In this document: piece after piece, positions 8,936 to 17,763 of the stretch | Layout: each line of letters starts with the position of its first letter | How positions within the stretch are numbered: the first letter of the stretch is position 1 | Source: Chitinophaga skermanii | GTDB lineage: Bacteria > Bacteroidota > Bacteroidia > Chitinophagales > Chitinophagaceae | Length of the DNA: 64,000 bases | Direction of reading: 5' to 3' | Assembly: GCF_003259335.1 (NCBI RefSeq) | Contig: NZ_QLLL01000001.1 | Location: 62,001-126,000 of the forward strand | Made by a program: the position numbers and the translations under genes | The notes under the pieces: model-generated | What the model saw: only the letters and a program-made list of their open reading frames with translations | Database searches by the model: none | Told to the model about the DNA's origin: nothing

Positions 8936-9736
8936 ATGGAATCATTTTTTCTCTCATATTTAACCAGTAAAATTCACGTAATCCACCACGGAAAAGGGCC
9001 CGAGCTGCTCATTTGTTTCCATGGTTTCGGCGAAAGTGCCAAGCATTTCGATGTGATTGCTAAGGGTTTAGGGGATGTGTTTACGGTGGTAGCCATCGAT
9101 TTGCCTTTGCATGGCAATACGGTATGGAGAGAGGAGCGCCCGCTTGAAAAAGCGGATGTAATTGATTGGATAGAAAAAATATTGGCGCAGTTCGGCCAAC
9201 AAACGTTCTCTTTAATGGGTTATAGCATGGGAGGCCGAGTGTCGCTTTGTGTCATAGAAAAGTTAGCCACCAAGGTCAACCGTTTAATTTTAGTGGCACC
9301 CGACGGGTTGAAGAATAACCCCTGGCATATGATTGCCACGCAAACCCGCTGGGGAAACCATATCTTTAAATATAACACGTACCATCCCGCGTTTTTCTTC
9401 CGTTTGCTTACTGTTTTGCGGAAATGGCATATGATTAATGAAAGCGTGTATAAGTTTGTTTTATACAACATGAACAACCTCGCAAAGCGAGAACTCGTGT
9501 ACAAAGTATGGACTTGCTTACGGCATATGATGCCCAACCGGAAACATTGCAAGCAATTATTGGCACAGCGAAAGATTCAAACGTTACTCTTTTTCGGTAA
9601 GTACGACCGTGTAATTCCTCCAATTCTTGGCCAGAAATTTGCGGACGGCACTTTCCCATGTAAAATAGTTGTGCTCGATAAAGGTCATCAATTGTTGAGC
9701 GAAGAATTAGCGCTCATGGTAAAACAAAATTTATAA
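8936..9736 (+). CDS. Alpha/beta hydrolase
   Basis: 266-residue alpha/beta-hydrolase-fold enzyme. The nucleophile elbow is GYSMGG with Ser in the middle, the oxyanion loop region is CFHGFGESAKHF, the probable acid is the Asp in FGKYDRVIP, and the histidine is in DKGHQLLS. The substrate is unknown; an esterase or a thioesterase-like role is possible. It is followed after 10 bp by a family 2 glycosyltransferase, so the two are probably one operon and may act on the same lipid or glycan. Confidence 0.85.
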   Translation: MESFFLSYLTSKIHVIHHGKGPELLICFHGFGESAKHFDVIAKGLGDVFTVVAIDLPLHGNTVWREERPLEKADVIDWIEKILAQFGQQTFSLMGYSMGGRVSLCVIEKLATKVNRLILVAPDGLKNNPWHMIATQTRWGNHIFKYNTYHPAFFFRLLTVLRKWHMINESVYKFVLYNMNNLAKRELVYKVWTCLRHMMPNRKHCKQLLAQRKIQTLLFFGKYDRVIPPILGQKFADGTFPCKIVVLDKGHQLLSEELALMVKQNL

Positions 9737-9746
9737 ACGCTCTTTC

Positions 9747-10892
9747 ATGAAGGTGTTGTTGATCATTACGCTGGGACTGGCTTTTTTATACGTCATTTTG
9801 ATGCTGACCTATAGTTATGGTTGGCGCAAACTCAGTTTTTTTACGCCTAAGTACCGCATTACACCGTATAACACTACGGTGAGTGTTATTATTCCAGCAC
9901 GCGACGAAGCGGGTAATATTACCCCGTTGCTCGATGCTATTCATGCACAATCGTATCCTTCGCATTTGTTTGAAGTGATTGTGATTGATGATTTTTCGGA
10001 AGACGAAACGGCTCAGCTAGTTTTATCCCATCCCGCGGAAAATGTAAAGCTGATTAAGCTATCTGACAGGCTCAGTAAAAATGAGCGACTCAATTCTTAC
10101 AAGAAGAAAGCCATTGAATTGGCGATCAAAGAATCGACAGGTGCGCTAATTGTTACCACCGATGCCGATTGTGTAATGGGACCATTGTGGTTGGAAACGA
10201 TTGTTGCATTTTATGAAGACCAACAACCGAAATTTATTGCGGCACCGGTATCGTTCTTCCAAGAAGATAACTTCTTTAAAACATTCCAATCGCTCGATTT
10301 CATGACCATGCAAGGCATTACAGGTGCTATGGCATACCTGCAAAGTGGCACCATGTGTAATGGCGCAAACCTTGCCTACGAGCGTGCTGCCTTTGACGAG
10401 GTTGGTGGATTTTTGGGGATTGATATGATTGCTTCCGGGGACGATATGTTGTTGATGTATAAAATTTTCCACGCATATCCTAAAGGCGTACTCTACCTTA
10501 AGAATAAAGATGCTATAGTACGCACTTTGCCGGTAGATACAATCAAAGGTTTTATGAATCAACGCATCCGGTGGTCGTCGAAAGCTGATAAATATGAAGA
10601 CAAGCGTATTACGCAGGTATTGGCGTTGGTGTATTTCTGGAATGTAAGTTTATTGGTGCTATTCGTAGCGGCTTTATTTATGCCGGCTTTGTGGTTATGG
10701 TTAGGAGGACTAATGATATTGAAGATTTTGGTAGAGTTGTATTTCTTATCACCAGTGGCTAAATTCTTTTCACAATCACACCTATTAAAGTGGTTTATCC
10801 CGGGGCAGCCGTTTCATATTTTATACGTTATTGTAGCCGGTTGGCTGGGTAAATTCGGTAGTTACCAATGGAAGGGCCGAACCGTAAAATAG
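9747..10892 (+). CDS. Family 2 glycosyltransferase, membrane-anchored
   Basis: 381-residue processive-type GT2. An N-terminal membrane helix (about 5-22) is followed by the GT-A domain with TVSVIIPARDEAGN, VIDDFSEDETAQ, the metal-binding DADC, a GDDMLLM stretch and the QRIRW motif (Q/RxxRW) typical of chain-forming or lipid-linked synthases. Two or three C-terminal membrane helices follow (about 300-370). It probably transfers a sugar from a nucleotide donor to a membrane acceptor at the cytoplasmic face. The closely spaced upstream hydrolase suggests a two-gene unit. The product is unknown. Confidence 0.88.
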   Translation: MKVLLIITLGLAFLYVILMLTYSYGWRKLSFFTPKYRITPYNTTVSVIIPARDEAGNITPLLDAIHAQSYPSHLFEVIVIDDFSEDETAQLVLSHPAENVKLIKLSDRLSKNERLNSYKKKAIELAIKESTGALIVTTDADCVMGPLWLETIVAFYEDQQPKFIAAPVSFFQEDNFFKTFQSLDFMTMQGITGAMAYLQSGTMCNGANLAYERAAFDEVGGFLGIDMIASGDDMLLMYKIFHAYPKGVLYLKNKDAIVRTLPVDTIKGFMNQRIRWSSKADKYEDKRITQVLALVYFWNVSLLVLFVAALFMPALWLWLGGLMILKILVELYFLSPVAKFFSQSHLLKWFIPGQPFHILYVIVAGWLGKFGSYQWKGRTVK

Positions 10893-10973
10893 AAATTGCA
10901 GCGGGCTATTGTTTTCTTACATTCACCCGCCGCAACTCTTTACAAGAAAAAAATCATGATATAACGTTATCGA

Positions 10974-11984
10974 CTAAACGAACTCCTCACTATCTGCTGT
11001 AGAAAGTGCCCATTTACCGTTGGCAACTTCCTTAATGTTCATGGCATACCGGGCGGTATCACCAAAACTCCAGTCAAGATTTGCGCGCATCCAAGAGCGC
11101 AAGATGGTGATGTAGCGTTCTAGCTCGATATTAAGAGCGGGACCGAAATTAGGTAGGTGGAGACTGAGGTTGATGAATTTTTGGACTTCTTCATCATGCA
11201 TTTTCGCTGTTTCTGCGATGGCTTCTTCTAGGCTGTAATTGCGTTCATGTTTAAGAGCGAGTACCAAGTTGTGTACATCGCCGTGTTTGCTTTCTTTGGC
11301 GAATGAAAATAGATCGTTAGCCCAACAGACAACGTTGTTACAACTAAGTGCAAGTTGTTGCACATCGGGATGTAAACGAACTGAATCTGGTAAATAGATT
11401 TTCTCTAAAACTTCGATTAGTTCAATGTCGCAATACAATGCGCCTGTGTAAGGGCGTTGTGCAATGTAATCTGCAACAGTGGGCGTTCTGCCGGCTACCC
11501 TATTCTCTCCTTCCCAGCTACAGGCGCGCAAGTAATCGGTCATGCTTTGGGCGAAACGTTCGCGCCATCCAGGTGTACTGATGGGTTCCATGCGTTCGAT
11601 TAAATCGCTAAAGCTAGCCGCCAGGCTTTCACCTTCGGGGGAAGTGGAAACGGGTTTCCCTTGGAGGATGTTGGTGATGATGTGGATGATCATGTCTAGA
11701 AAATCGGTTTTGCCGAACTTGGCTTCGTCATTTTGATCATCTAGCATGAACAGCCAGGTGTTGAAATCTGCGGCGATAAATACTTCTTCTTTATCGGCCG
11801 TAGGAAAAGCGCGGGCAGACAAAGCGGCGAACCGAGCCCGCTTGAATTTAGCCCAGGCTTTTTCAGAATTAACCAGCCCAAATGCGCGTACCCACTCAGT
11901 GGTATGCATTTCAGCTTCTTGTGCGTAACGACTGATTTTAGTCGGAAACGGGCAATAGATCTCCGGTAGTTGGATCGATGGCAT
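10974..11984 (-). CDS. Class I terpene synthase
   Basis: 336-residue bacterial class I terpene cyclase, which ionises a linear prenyl diphosphate (commonly farnesyl diphosphate) and cyclises it to a terpene hydrocarbon or alcohol. Both magnesium-binding motifs are intact: the aspartate-rich DDQND at residues 82-86 and the NSE triad N223-D224, S227, K230-E231 in WANDLFSFAKES. A C-terminal RY pair (FGDTARYAMN) matches the conserved diphosphate-sensing residues. The length fits single-domain bacterial synthases. No cytochrome P450, methyltransferase or prenyl transferase lies alongside, so it is an isolated gene. The product cannot be predicted. Confidence 0.9.
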   Translation of the reverse strand: MPSIQLPEIYCPFPTKISRYAQEAEMHTTEWVRAFGLVNSEKAWAKFKRARFAALSARAFPTADKEEVFIAADFNTWLFMLDDQNDEAKFGKTDFLDMIIHIITNILQGKPVSTSPEGESLAASFSDLIERMEPISTPGWRERFAQSMTDYLRACSWEGENRVAGRTPTVADYIAQRPYTGALYCDIELIEVLEKIYLPDSVRLHPDVQQLALSCNNVVCWANDLFSFAKESKHGDVHNLVLALKHERNYSLEEAIAETAKMHDEEVQKFINLSLHLPNFGPALNIELERYITILRSWMRANLDWSFGDTARYAMNIKEVANGKWALSTADSEEFV

Positions 11985-12347
11985 AGTACTATAGTTTAAT
12001 GGTTAACGAATTGGCAAAAGGTTATACGAACGTTCGATGGCAACGTTGGAAATACTGTGTCTTCTATAATTTACTAAAAAAAGCATAGACAAAAAAACAC
12101 TTTCATATAGTGCTTGAGAGTCTAATAATCAACACTGCTAAGGATTTACAGCGATTCAGTGGTGAGATGATCGGCAATAGGTTATTATATATAACATTAA
12201 AACTCACATGAAAATTAAATGCTTTTTGTGAAGAAAATGCATTTTTTTTAGGAAGGGAACACACGTTTGTGTAATTGGGCGAAATAGGATGAAACAATAA
12301 CTAGTACTTTTTTTATAACTTGGAACTTTTCGAGGAAACAATCATAC
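11985..12347. other. Divergent intergenic region
   Basis: 363 bp between the divergent terpene synthase and the ABC permease. It is AT-rich and holds both promoters. A short palindrome GAACGTTC (12029-12036) lies about 45 bp upstream of the terpene synthase start and could be an operator. No gene or RNA is supported here. Confidence 0.35.
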
Positions 12348-13496
12348 ATGCAACAACCCAATTCCGATGCTTCTTTTACCACGCGTGCGTGGAAACGCCT
12401 TCGCCGCAACAAAGCTGCTATAGCGGGTTTGGTTGTTATTGTGTGCAGTATCCTAGTGGCTATTTTTGCATATTGTATAGCACCGGATAATACACCCAAT
12501 GCCAACCGTATGATTTTAGAGGTAAGCGGCCAGAAGCCCGGTTTTACAGTTAACATGTTAGCCGTAAAAAAATCGCGTGACATCGAGTCGCCTAATTTCT
12601 TCCAATTCCTATTGAACGGAAAGGAGTCGCCGGATACCTGGATACCCATTCGACAGTATCATTTTGAAGGCCACCAGCTTGTGATCGAAAAATACATCGA
12701 TGAAACGCTGTCGGCTACCGAAAAACTACCCCTATCACAAATACTCTACGGCTCTACTGAAGCCGTACAAACCGATACTACCCTATTACAAGCCGCTGTA
12801 GCAGAACGCATTCAGCCATTTACGTACTGGTTAGGTAGCGATAAGTTTGGGCGGGATATATTGAGTCGTTTAATTGTAGGTACGCGGGTTAGCTTAAGCG
12901 TGGGAAGTATCGCGGTATTGATTTCATTGTCGATCGGGATATTCTTGGGTGCTATTGCCGGGTATTTCCGTGGTTGGATCGACGAGTTGGTGATGTGGTT
13001 TATTAACGTTATTTGGGCGGTACCTACCTTGTTATTGGTATTTGCTATTACGTTGGCCTTGGGTAAAGGCTTTTGGCAGGTATTTATAGCAGTGGGTTTA
13101 ACTATGTGGGTAAGCGTGGCGCGGATTATCAGGGGGCAGGTATTAGGTATAAGGGAATTACAATTTGTGGAGGCTACCCGCGCCTTGGGTTATAGCCATC
13201 GACGTACTATTGTAAAGCATATTTTACCGAATATTTTGGGGCCCGTGGTGGTTATAGCGGCGAGTAACTTTGCAACGGCCATTGTAGTGGAAGCGGGTTT
13301 GAGTTTTTTGGGTGTTGGGGTACAGCCTCCTCAGCCTTCATGGGGGTTAATGATTAAAGAGAATTATAACTTCATCATCACCCATAACCCTTTATTAGCC
13401 CTAGCCCCAGGCGTGGCAATTATGATATTGGTATTGGCTTTCAACTTATTGGGTAATGGTTTACGGGATGCCATGGATGTGAAGGGAAAACTATAG
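12348..13496 (+). CDS. ABC transporter permease, OppC/DppC type
   Basis: Inner-membrane permease of a peptide/nickel-type ABC importer, 382 residues. A first membrane helix at about 24-44 is followed by a roughly 115-residue extracytoplasmic segment before the family motif LGSDKFGRDILSRL (162-175). Five more helices follow, and the cytoplasmic coupling loop EATRALGYSHRRTIVKHILPN is easily seen. Such an insertion is larger than in E. coli OppC. No binding protein, second permease or ATPase is adjacent, so its partners must be encoded elsewhere. Confidence 0.88.
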   Translation: MQQPNSDASFTTRAWKRLRRNKAAIAGLVVIVCSILVAIFAYCIAPDNTPNANRMILEVSGQKPGFTVNMLAVKKSRDIESPNFFQFLLNGKESPDTWIPIRQYHFEGHQLVIEKYIDETLSATEKLPLSQILYGSTEAVQTDTTLLQAAVAERIQPFTYWLGSDKFGRDILSRLIVGTRVSLSVGSIAVLISLSIGIFLGAIAGYFRGWIDELVMWFINVIWAVPTLLLVFAITLALGKGFWQVFIAVGLTMWVSVARIIRGQVLGIRELQFVEATRALGYSHRRTIVKHILPNILGPVVVIAASNFATAIVVEAGLSFLGVGVQPPQPSWGLMIKENYNFIITHNPLLALAPGVAIMILVLAFNLLGNGLRDAMDVKGKL

Positions 13497-13506
13497 GATG
13501 AATTAA

Positions 13507-13537
13507 TTTGCACGAATAAATAAAATATATAATTTTA
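13507..13537 (+). promoter_or_regulatory. Bacteroidota sigma-A-type promoter
   Basis: TTTG (13507-13510), 19 bp, then TAATTTTA (13530-13537), close to the TTTG-N19-TAnnTTTG consensus. The predicted transcript would begin about 14 nt before the ATG at 13558. Confidence 0.6.
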
Positions 13538-13557
13538 GAGCGAAGAAAAACCCTACT

Positions 13558-13986
13558 ATGCCGGTAAAACCTATCTTAACGAAGCTCCTAGCTTGCTTAA
13601 TCCTTTTATTGGCCGCTGCTTGCGGTGGCAAGAAGAATGATCCGAAGCCTGTAGGTGCGGAAGAAGACTTAGCGGTAAAATTAGAAGGGGTGATCGTGGA
13701 TAGCGAGATGAATGCAGCACAAGGAACAACGCTACCCTTCGCGGTAAAAGTAACTTCGAAAATGCCGCCCCAAGGCGTGAAAATAGAAGTAAGTGCCCTG
13801 CTAACACCTGCAGATACAAATGTGCCGCAAAACCCGGCCATTACAACATCGAATGCAAACACGGACATTACACTCATCGACCTGGCGAGCCTACGTCTTA
13901 CCAACATTACGGTCATCGTTTCATCGGTGAGTAAGCCTACGAATAAGGTAACATTCCATTTCGGGGTTTGGAACAAGGTTCAATAA
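13558..13986 (+). CDS. Hypothetical small lipoprotein
   Basis: 142-residue protein with a signal peptide and lipobox (LLLAAAC, Cys at about residue 22) followed by GGKKNDPKP, the charged linker common after Bacteroidota lipoboxes. The mature part is rich in beta-forming residues (DITLIDLASLRLTNITVIV) and looks like a single Ig-like domain. No catalytic motif is visible and the function is unknown. It has its own promoter and is not obviously linked to its neighbours. Confidence 0.75.
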   Translation: MPVKPILTKLLACLILLLAAACGGKKNDPKPVGAEEDLAVKLEGVIVDSEMNAAQGTTLPFAVKVTSKMPPQGVKIEVSALLTPADTNVPQNPAITTSNANTDITLIDLASLRLTNITVIVSSVSKPTNKVTFHFGVWNKVQ

Positions 13987-14048
13987 GGATCTACGGTAAC
14001 TATTCACGAAGTTTATGTAAAGGGGCTGTCTATTACGGCATTTTAAAC

Positions 14049-14056
14049 TAGTTTTG
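14049..14056 (+). promoter_or_regulatory. Promoter -7 box upstream of GT1 gene
   Basis: TAGTTTTG matches TAnnTTTG exactly and lies about 40 bp before the preferred start at 14097. No clear -33 TTTG is seen at the right distance. Confidence 0.45.
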
Positions 14057-14096
14057 CGCCGATATTTTGTATGAAGCGAGAACTGAAATTTTTATA

Positions 14097-15182
14097 ATGC
14101 GTATTGCCGTACATGCACCCTTGTTAATACACGATTCGCTGGCCGACTCTGGTTTGGCAGCTTCGTATATATTGCGCGAATTGGCGCAACTACATCCCAA
14201 TGATGCTGTTACAGCATATGTAGGGAAACATTTTACACCTGCTATTAACATGCCAGCAAACCTGCAAATTCAACAGGTAAAAGGTAACGACGATAGCCGG
14301 TTTGCTAAATACTGGCGCAACACTTGGCATTGGCCCAAAGCGTTGAAGTCGGCACAAACGGATGCTTTAGTGAGTATTGATGAGCTGTTGCCGTTAAAAC
14401 AACTGAAACAACCCGCGGTATTGGTGTTGATGCAGCATACAGGCCTGCTGAAAACGGCCGCCGCGAAGAAATACTTAGCACAGTATAAAGCCATCGTCGT
14501 ATTTTCTAAGTATATGCAGCAGCAAGTACTGGATCATTTCCCTGCTTTGGCCGATAAGGTACATGTGTTGCAACCGGGTTTGGATGATTTAACCTTGAAG
14601 CCGTTGGATTGGGATGCTAGGGTAGCTGCGAAGCAGCAATATGCCGGTGGATCAGAATATTTTGTGTTCCAGGGAAGTATTTCCCCCCGCAACAACATCA
14701 TTCCTTTACTGAAAGCTTTTTCTGCCTTTAAGAAAAGGATGCGTTCGAACATGAAATTGATAATGGTAGGGAGTTTTAACACGCAAGGTGCTGACATTGC
14801 CGAATCATTAAAAACATATAAATTCCGGGATTCAGTGAATATCATTGAGTCGGTAGGCCAGGCAGAATTGAATGAAATCATAGGCGGGGCTTATGCCATG
14901 GTGCATATACCTTCGCAAGATGGGATGGCCCTCCCACTCTACCGTGCCGTAATGGCCGAGGTGCCAAGCGTGGTGGTAGATGAGAGTGCGGGGCACGAAG
15001 TAGTGGGTCAATCGAGCTTACGGGTACATGCGGGCGAGGTAACAGAATTGGCGGAGAAGATCGGGTTTATGTACAAGGATGAGCAGTTGAGAACCCGCTT
15101 ATTGCAGCAGTTGCCTTCTACAAGTGGCTACCATGGCTGGGATAAGGTGGCGGAAGCCATTTCGGCATTAATTGAAAGTTAA
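14097..15182 (+). CDS. Family 1 glycosyltransferase
   Basis: 361-residue retaining glycosyltransferase of the GT4/GT1 fold. The C-terminal domain shows the nucleotide-sugar region: FQGSISPRNNIIPLLKAF (about 195-212), LIMVGSF, and the acidic donor-binding segment near MVHIPSQDGMALPLYRAVMAEVPSVV. It probably acts in cell-envelope glycan or exopolysaccharide synthesis. The start is taken at 14097 (MRIAVHAPLL), the typical beginning of the Rossmann fold. An upstream in-frame ATG (14067) would add ten residues unlike the family. Confidence 0.82.
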   Translation: MRIAVHAPLLIHDSLADSGLAASYILRELAQLHPNDAVTAYVGKHFTPAINMPANLQIQQVKGNDDSRFAKYWRNTWHWPKALKSAQTDALVSIDELLPLKQLKQPAVLVLMQHTGLLKTAAAKKYLAQYKAIVVFSKYMQQQVLDHFPALADKVHVLQPGLDDLTLKPLDWDARVAAKQQYAGGSEYFVFQGSISPRNNIIPLLKAFSAFKKRMRSNMKLIMVGSFNTQGADIAESLKTYKFRDSVNIIESVGQAELNEIIGGAYAMVHIPSQDGMALPLYRAVMAEVPSVVVDESAGHEVVGQSSLRVHAGEVTELAEKIGFMYKDEQLRTRLLQQLPSTSGYHGWDKVAEAISALIES

Positions 15183-15236
15183 GGGATTAGTAACCCTGTG
15201 GACAAAACCTTATTTTTGCCCTTCAAAATTGAGAAA

Positions 15237-15602
15237 ATGGGAAAGACATCGAATATCGAGATAAAAGTTACGTTGGATGACCAACGAGTTCCTGAAAAAT
15301 TGGAATGGAGTGCAGAGGAAGGTAGCGAAAGGTTGAACCAAGCGAAGGCTATGATGTTAGCTTTTTGGGATGGTGCCGATAAAACCGCGTTACGCATCGA
15401 CCTTTGGACAAAGTCGATGATGGTAGACGAGATGGCAGATTTCTTCTTCCAAACCATGATGACCATGGCGGATACCTATAAGCGTGCTACACCGTACCAC
15501 GATATGGCCGAGGATTTGAAGCAGTTTGCTAACCAGTTCTACAAGAAGTTCCAGGATAAATTGAAACAGGAAGAAGCCGAAGCTGGTCAGAAAGGTTTAT
15601 AA
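15237..15602 (+). CDS. gldC: Gliding motility protein GldC
   Basis: 121-residue cytoplasmic protein recognised as GldC by KTSNIEIKVTLDDQ, RVPEKLEWSAEEG, LRIDLWTKSMMVDEMADFFF and TYKRATPYHDMAEDLKQF. GldC accompanies the GldB-type machinery of Bacteroidota gliding/type IX secretion; its biochemical role is unclear and it is also found in non-gliding members. The start at 15237 (MGKTSN) is preferred over an in-frame ATG at 15198, because a TATTTTTG promoter box at 15211-15218 lies between the two. The transcript leader would then be only about 10 nt. gldB is not in the window. Confidence 0.9.
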   Translation: MGKTSNIEIKVTLDDQRVPEKLEWSAEEGSERLNQAKAMMLAFWDGADKTALRIDLWTKSMMVDEMADFFFQTMMTMADTYKRATPYHDMAEDLKQFANQFYKKFQDKLKQEEAEAGQKGL

Positions 15603-15677
15603 TAATACTTGGTAAAATTTCATAAACTGGTATTAATTATTCAATTTTAAAGCCGTGCTTTTTTAAAAACACACTGT

Positions 15678-16130
15678 ATGTCATTAGAATTAACAATAAA
15701 TGGAGCCATTAAGACTGCGATGCTTGCAAAGCAAGAAGCGGAATTAAGAGCCTTGAGAGCCATTAAAGCTGCCGTATTGTTGGCGAAAACCGCCGATGGT
15801 GCTAATGGCGAGTTAACGGAAGCGGATGAAGTTAAATTATTGCAGAAGTTAGCGAAGCAAAGAAAGGATTCATTGGAAATTTTCCGCCAGCAGAACCGTG
15901 CTGATTTGGCACAGAAAGAGGAAGAGGAATTGGTGGTGATTGAGAAATTCTTGCCAAAGCAATTGGATGAAGCTGAATTACGTGGTTTAATTGCCGGTTA
16001 TATTGCTCAAGTGGGTGCTAGTTCGCCTGCAGATATGGGTAAAGTAATGGGTGTAGCTACGAAAGAATTGGCGGGGAAAGCGGATGGTAAATTAGTTTCT
16101 ACCATTGTAAAAGAATTATTAGCCAAATAG
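15678..16130 (+). CDS. GatB/YqeY domain-containing protein
   Basis: 150-residue YqeY-like protein, resembling the C-terminal tail domain of the amidotransferase subunit GatB. The order is an N-terminal helical part with KTAMLAKQEAELRALRAIKAA, a central RKDSLEIFRQQNRADLA, and the C-terminal FLPKQLDEAELRGLI...MGKVMGV segment typical of the family. The family is thought to act near tRNA charging or stress, but its function is not firmly established. It lies in a co-directional run gldC-yqeY-cvpA. Confidence 0.9.
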   Translation: MSLELTINGAIKTAMLAKQEAELRALRAIKAAVLLAKTADGANGELTEADEVKLLQKLAKQRKDSLEIFRQQNRADLAQKEEEELVVIEKFLPKQLDEAELRGLIAGYIAQVGASSPADMGKVMGVATKELAGKADGKLVSTIVKELLAK

Positions 16131-16173
16131 TTAATAGTTTGAGCAATGTAGGCGAACGATCGATCTACAGTTT

Positions 16174-16713
16174 ATGCATATAGATATCATATTCGCCATC
16201 ATTGTGGCTTTTGCCATCTACAAAGGATATACACGCGGCTTAATAGTAGCAGTATTTTCCTTTTTAGCGGTGATATTTGGGCTTGCGGCAGCGCTTAAAC
16301 TGAGTGCAGCCGCGGCCGATTACCTTCAACATCATTCGGGTTATCCCTCCCGTTGGTGGCCAATGGTAGCCTTTGTCGTGGTTTTTATCGGCGTGGCCTT
16401 ATTGGTTCGATTGGGAGCTACCTTTTTAGAAAAAGTGGTGGAAATTGGCTTGATGGGGTGGGTGAATAAATTAGGTGGCATTTTATTATACACTTTATTA
16501 TTCACCATCGTTTACAGTGTACTCCTCTGGATGGCCAATCAAATGTACTGGCTGTCTCCCGAAGTAAAACTGCAATCTGTCATTTACCCGCATATCGAGC
16601 AATTGGGTCCAACGGTTATCAATACCTGTGGCAGTTGGATGCCTATTTTTCGCGATATGTTCGGCACGCTTCAAAGTTTCTTCGAACATGTGGCTAAGCA
16701 AATTCCTGCATGA
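16174..16713 (+). CDS. CvpA family membrane protein
   Basis: 179-residue inner-membrane protein with four hydrophobic helices and the family opening HIDIIFAIIVAFAIYKGYTRG (D/N-x-I...KGYxRG). A second conserved patch, LEKVVEIGLMGWVNKLGG, lies in the middle. CvpA proteins are linked to colicin V production in E. coli and to envelope homeostasis more broadly. The gene follows yqeY by 43 bp and may share its transcript. Confidence 0.85.
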   Translation: MHIDIIFAIIVAFAIYKGYTRGLIVAVFSFLAVIFGLAAALKLSAAAADYLQHHSGYPSRWWPMVAFVVVFIGVALLVRLGATFLEKVVEIGLMGWVNKLGGILLYTLLFTIVYSVLLWMANQMYWLSPEVKLQSVIYPHIEQLGPTVINTCGSWMPIFRDMFGTLQSFFEHVAKQIPA

Positions 16714-16787
16714 CGCATTCTGTTCAAAGATTATTTGAATTAATAAAAAGAATTATTTTAGCGCAAAATTGACTCTTAACTTAGGCA

Positions 16788-17546
16788 ATGGATTACGAAA
16801 TTAAAACACAGGGCAAGTTTAATTTTATTGAAGAAGGAGAAGGCGAACCACTTGTATTATTGCATGGGCTATTCGGCGCTTTGAGCAACTTCAAAGACTT
16901 GATCGAATACTTCAGACAGTACAATAAGGTGGTAGTGCCTATGTTGCCTTTATATGATTTGAATATCCTGGATACTTCCGTAGGTGGTTTGGCGAAATTT
17001 GTGCACAAGTTTATTGAAGCCCGCGACTATCAGAATGTTCACTTGCTAGGTAACTCCTTGGGCGGTCACGTCGGTATCGTTTACATACTTAAACACCCCG
17101 AAAGAATAAAATCACTCATCCTTACAGGTAGCTCCGGTCTTTTCGAAAATGGAATGGGCGAAACTTACCCAAAACGTGGTGACTACGAATACATCAAAAA
17201 TAAAGCTGCGCTTACTTTCTACGATCCAGCAATGGCCACGAAAGAATTAGTAGATGAAATTTTCGAGATCACCAGCAATCGCTTGAAAGTGATTAAGATA
17301 ATTGCACTCGCAAAATCTGCTATCCGCCATAACCTTGGTGAAGAGCTTACCGAAATTAAAGTGCCTACCTGCTTAATCTGGGGTAATAATGATACTATCA
17401 CACCTCCAATGGTAGGCGAAGAGTTCAAAAGACTCATCCCGAATTCAGAACTTCACTTTATCGACAAATGTGGCCATGCGCCAATGATGGAGGTGCCGGG
17501 TGAATTCAATAAAATTCTTCACGACTTCTTAGAACGAATTAAATAA
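16788..17546 (+). CDS. Alpha/beta hydrolase
   Basis: 252-residue alpha/beta hydrolase. Oxyanion region LLHGLFGALSNFKDL, nucleophile elbow GNSLGGHVG, acid in WGNNDTITPP and histidine in DKCGHAPMMEVP give a complete triad. The lid is short and helical. It resembles the MhpC/BioH-like group but the substrate is not evident. It is followed by a terminator, and a TATTTTAG-like box precedes it (16752-16760), so it is probably a single-gene unit. Confidence 0.87.
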   Translation: MDYEIKTQGKFNFIEEGEGEPLVLLHGLFGALSNFKDLIEYFRQYNKVVVPMLPLYDLNILDTSVGGLAKFVHKFIEARDYQNVHLLGNSLGGHVGIVYILKHPERIKSLILTGSSGLFENGMGETYPKRGDYEYIKNKAALTFYDPAMATKELVDEIFEITSNRLKVIKIIALAKSAIRHNLGEELTEIKVPTCLIWGNNDTITPPMVGEEFKRLIPNSELHFIDKCGHAPMMEVPGEFNKILHDFLERIK

Positions 17547-17586
17547 TTTTTTCGCAACCTATACTGTTGTCTAAACGAATTAACAG

Positions 17587-17624
17587 AAGCCGTATCTACC
17601 TATAGATGCGGCTTTCTTGTTTTA
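17587..17624 (+). terminator. Terminator after alpha/beta hydrolase
   Basis: Stem AAGCCGTATCTA (17587-17598) with TAGATGCGGCTT (17603-17614), one mismatch, 4-nt loop, then TTCTTGTTTT. Confidence 0.75.
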
Positions 17625-17763
17625 AGCACTGCCACACTTTTGCTGTACCTACCCGTAACTTTGGTAAGAGATTTGCACATAACGAACAATTAACCTACTT
17701 ATTTATTTAATTTTAGTAGCGGTTGGAATATTCTTTGTTATTATTGTAAAAGAATTTAGGCTT

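Noticed and set aside
12103..12297. 64-codon minus-strand ORF in the terpene synthase upstream region
   Set aside because: Low-complexity AT-rich composition and placed across the likely promoters.
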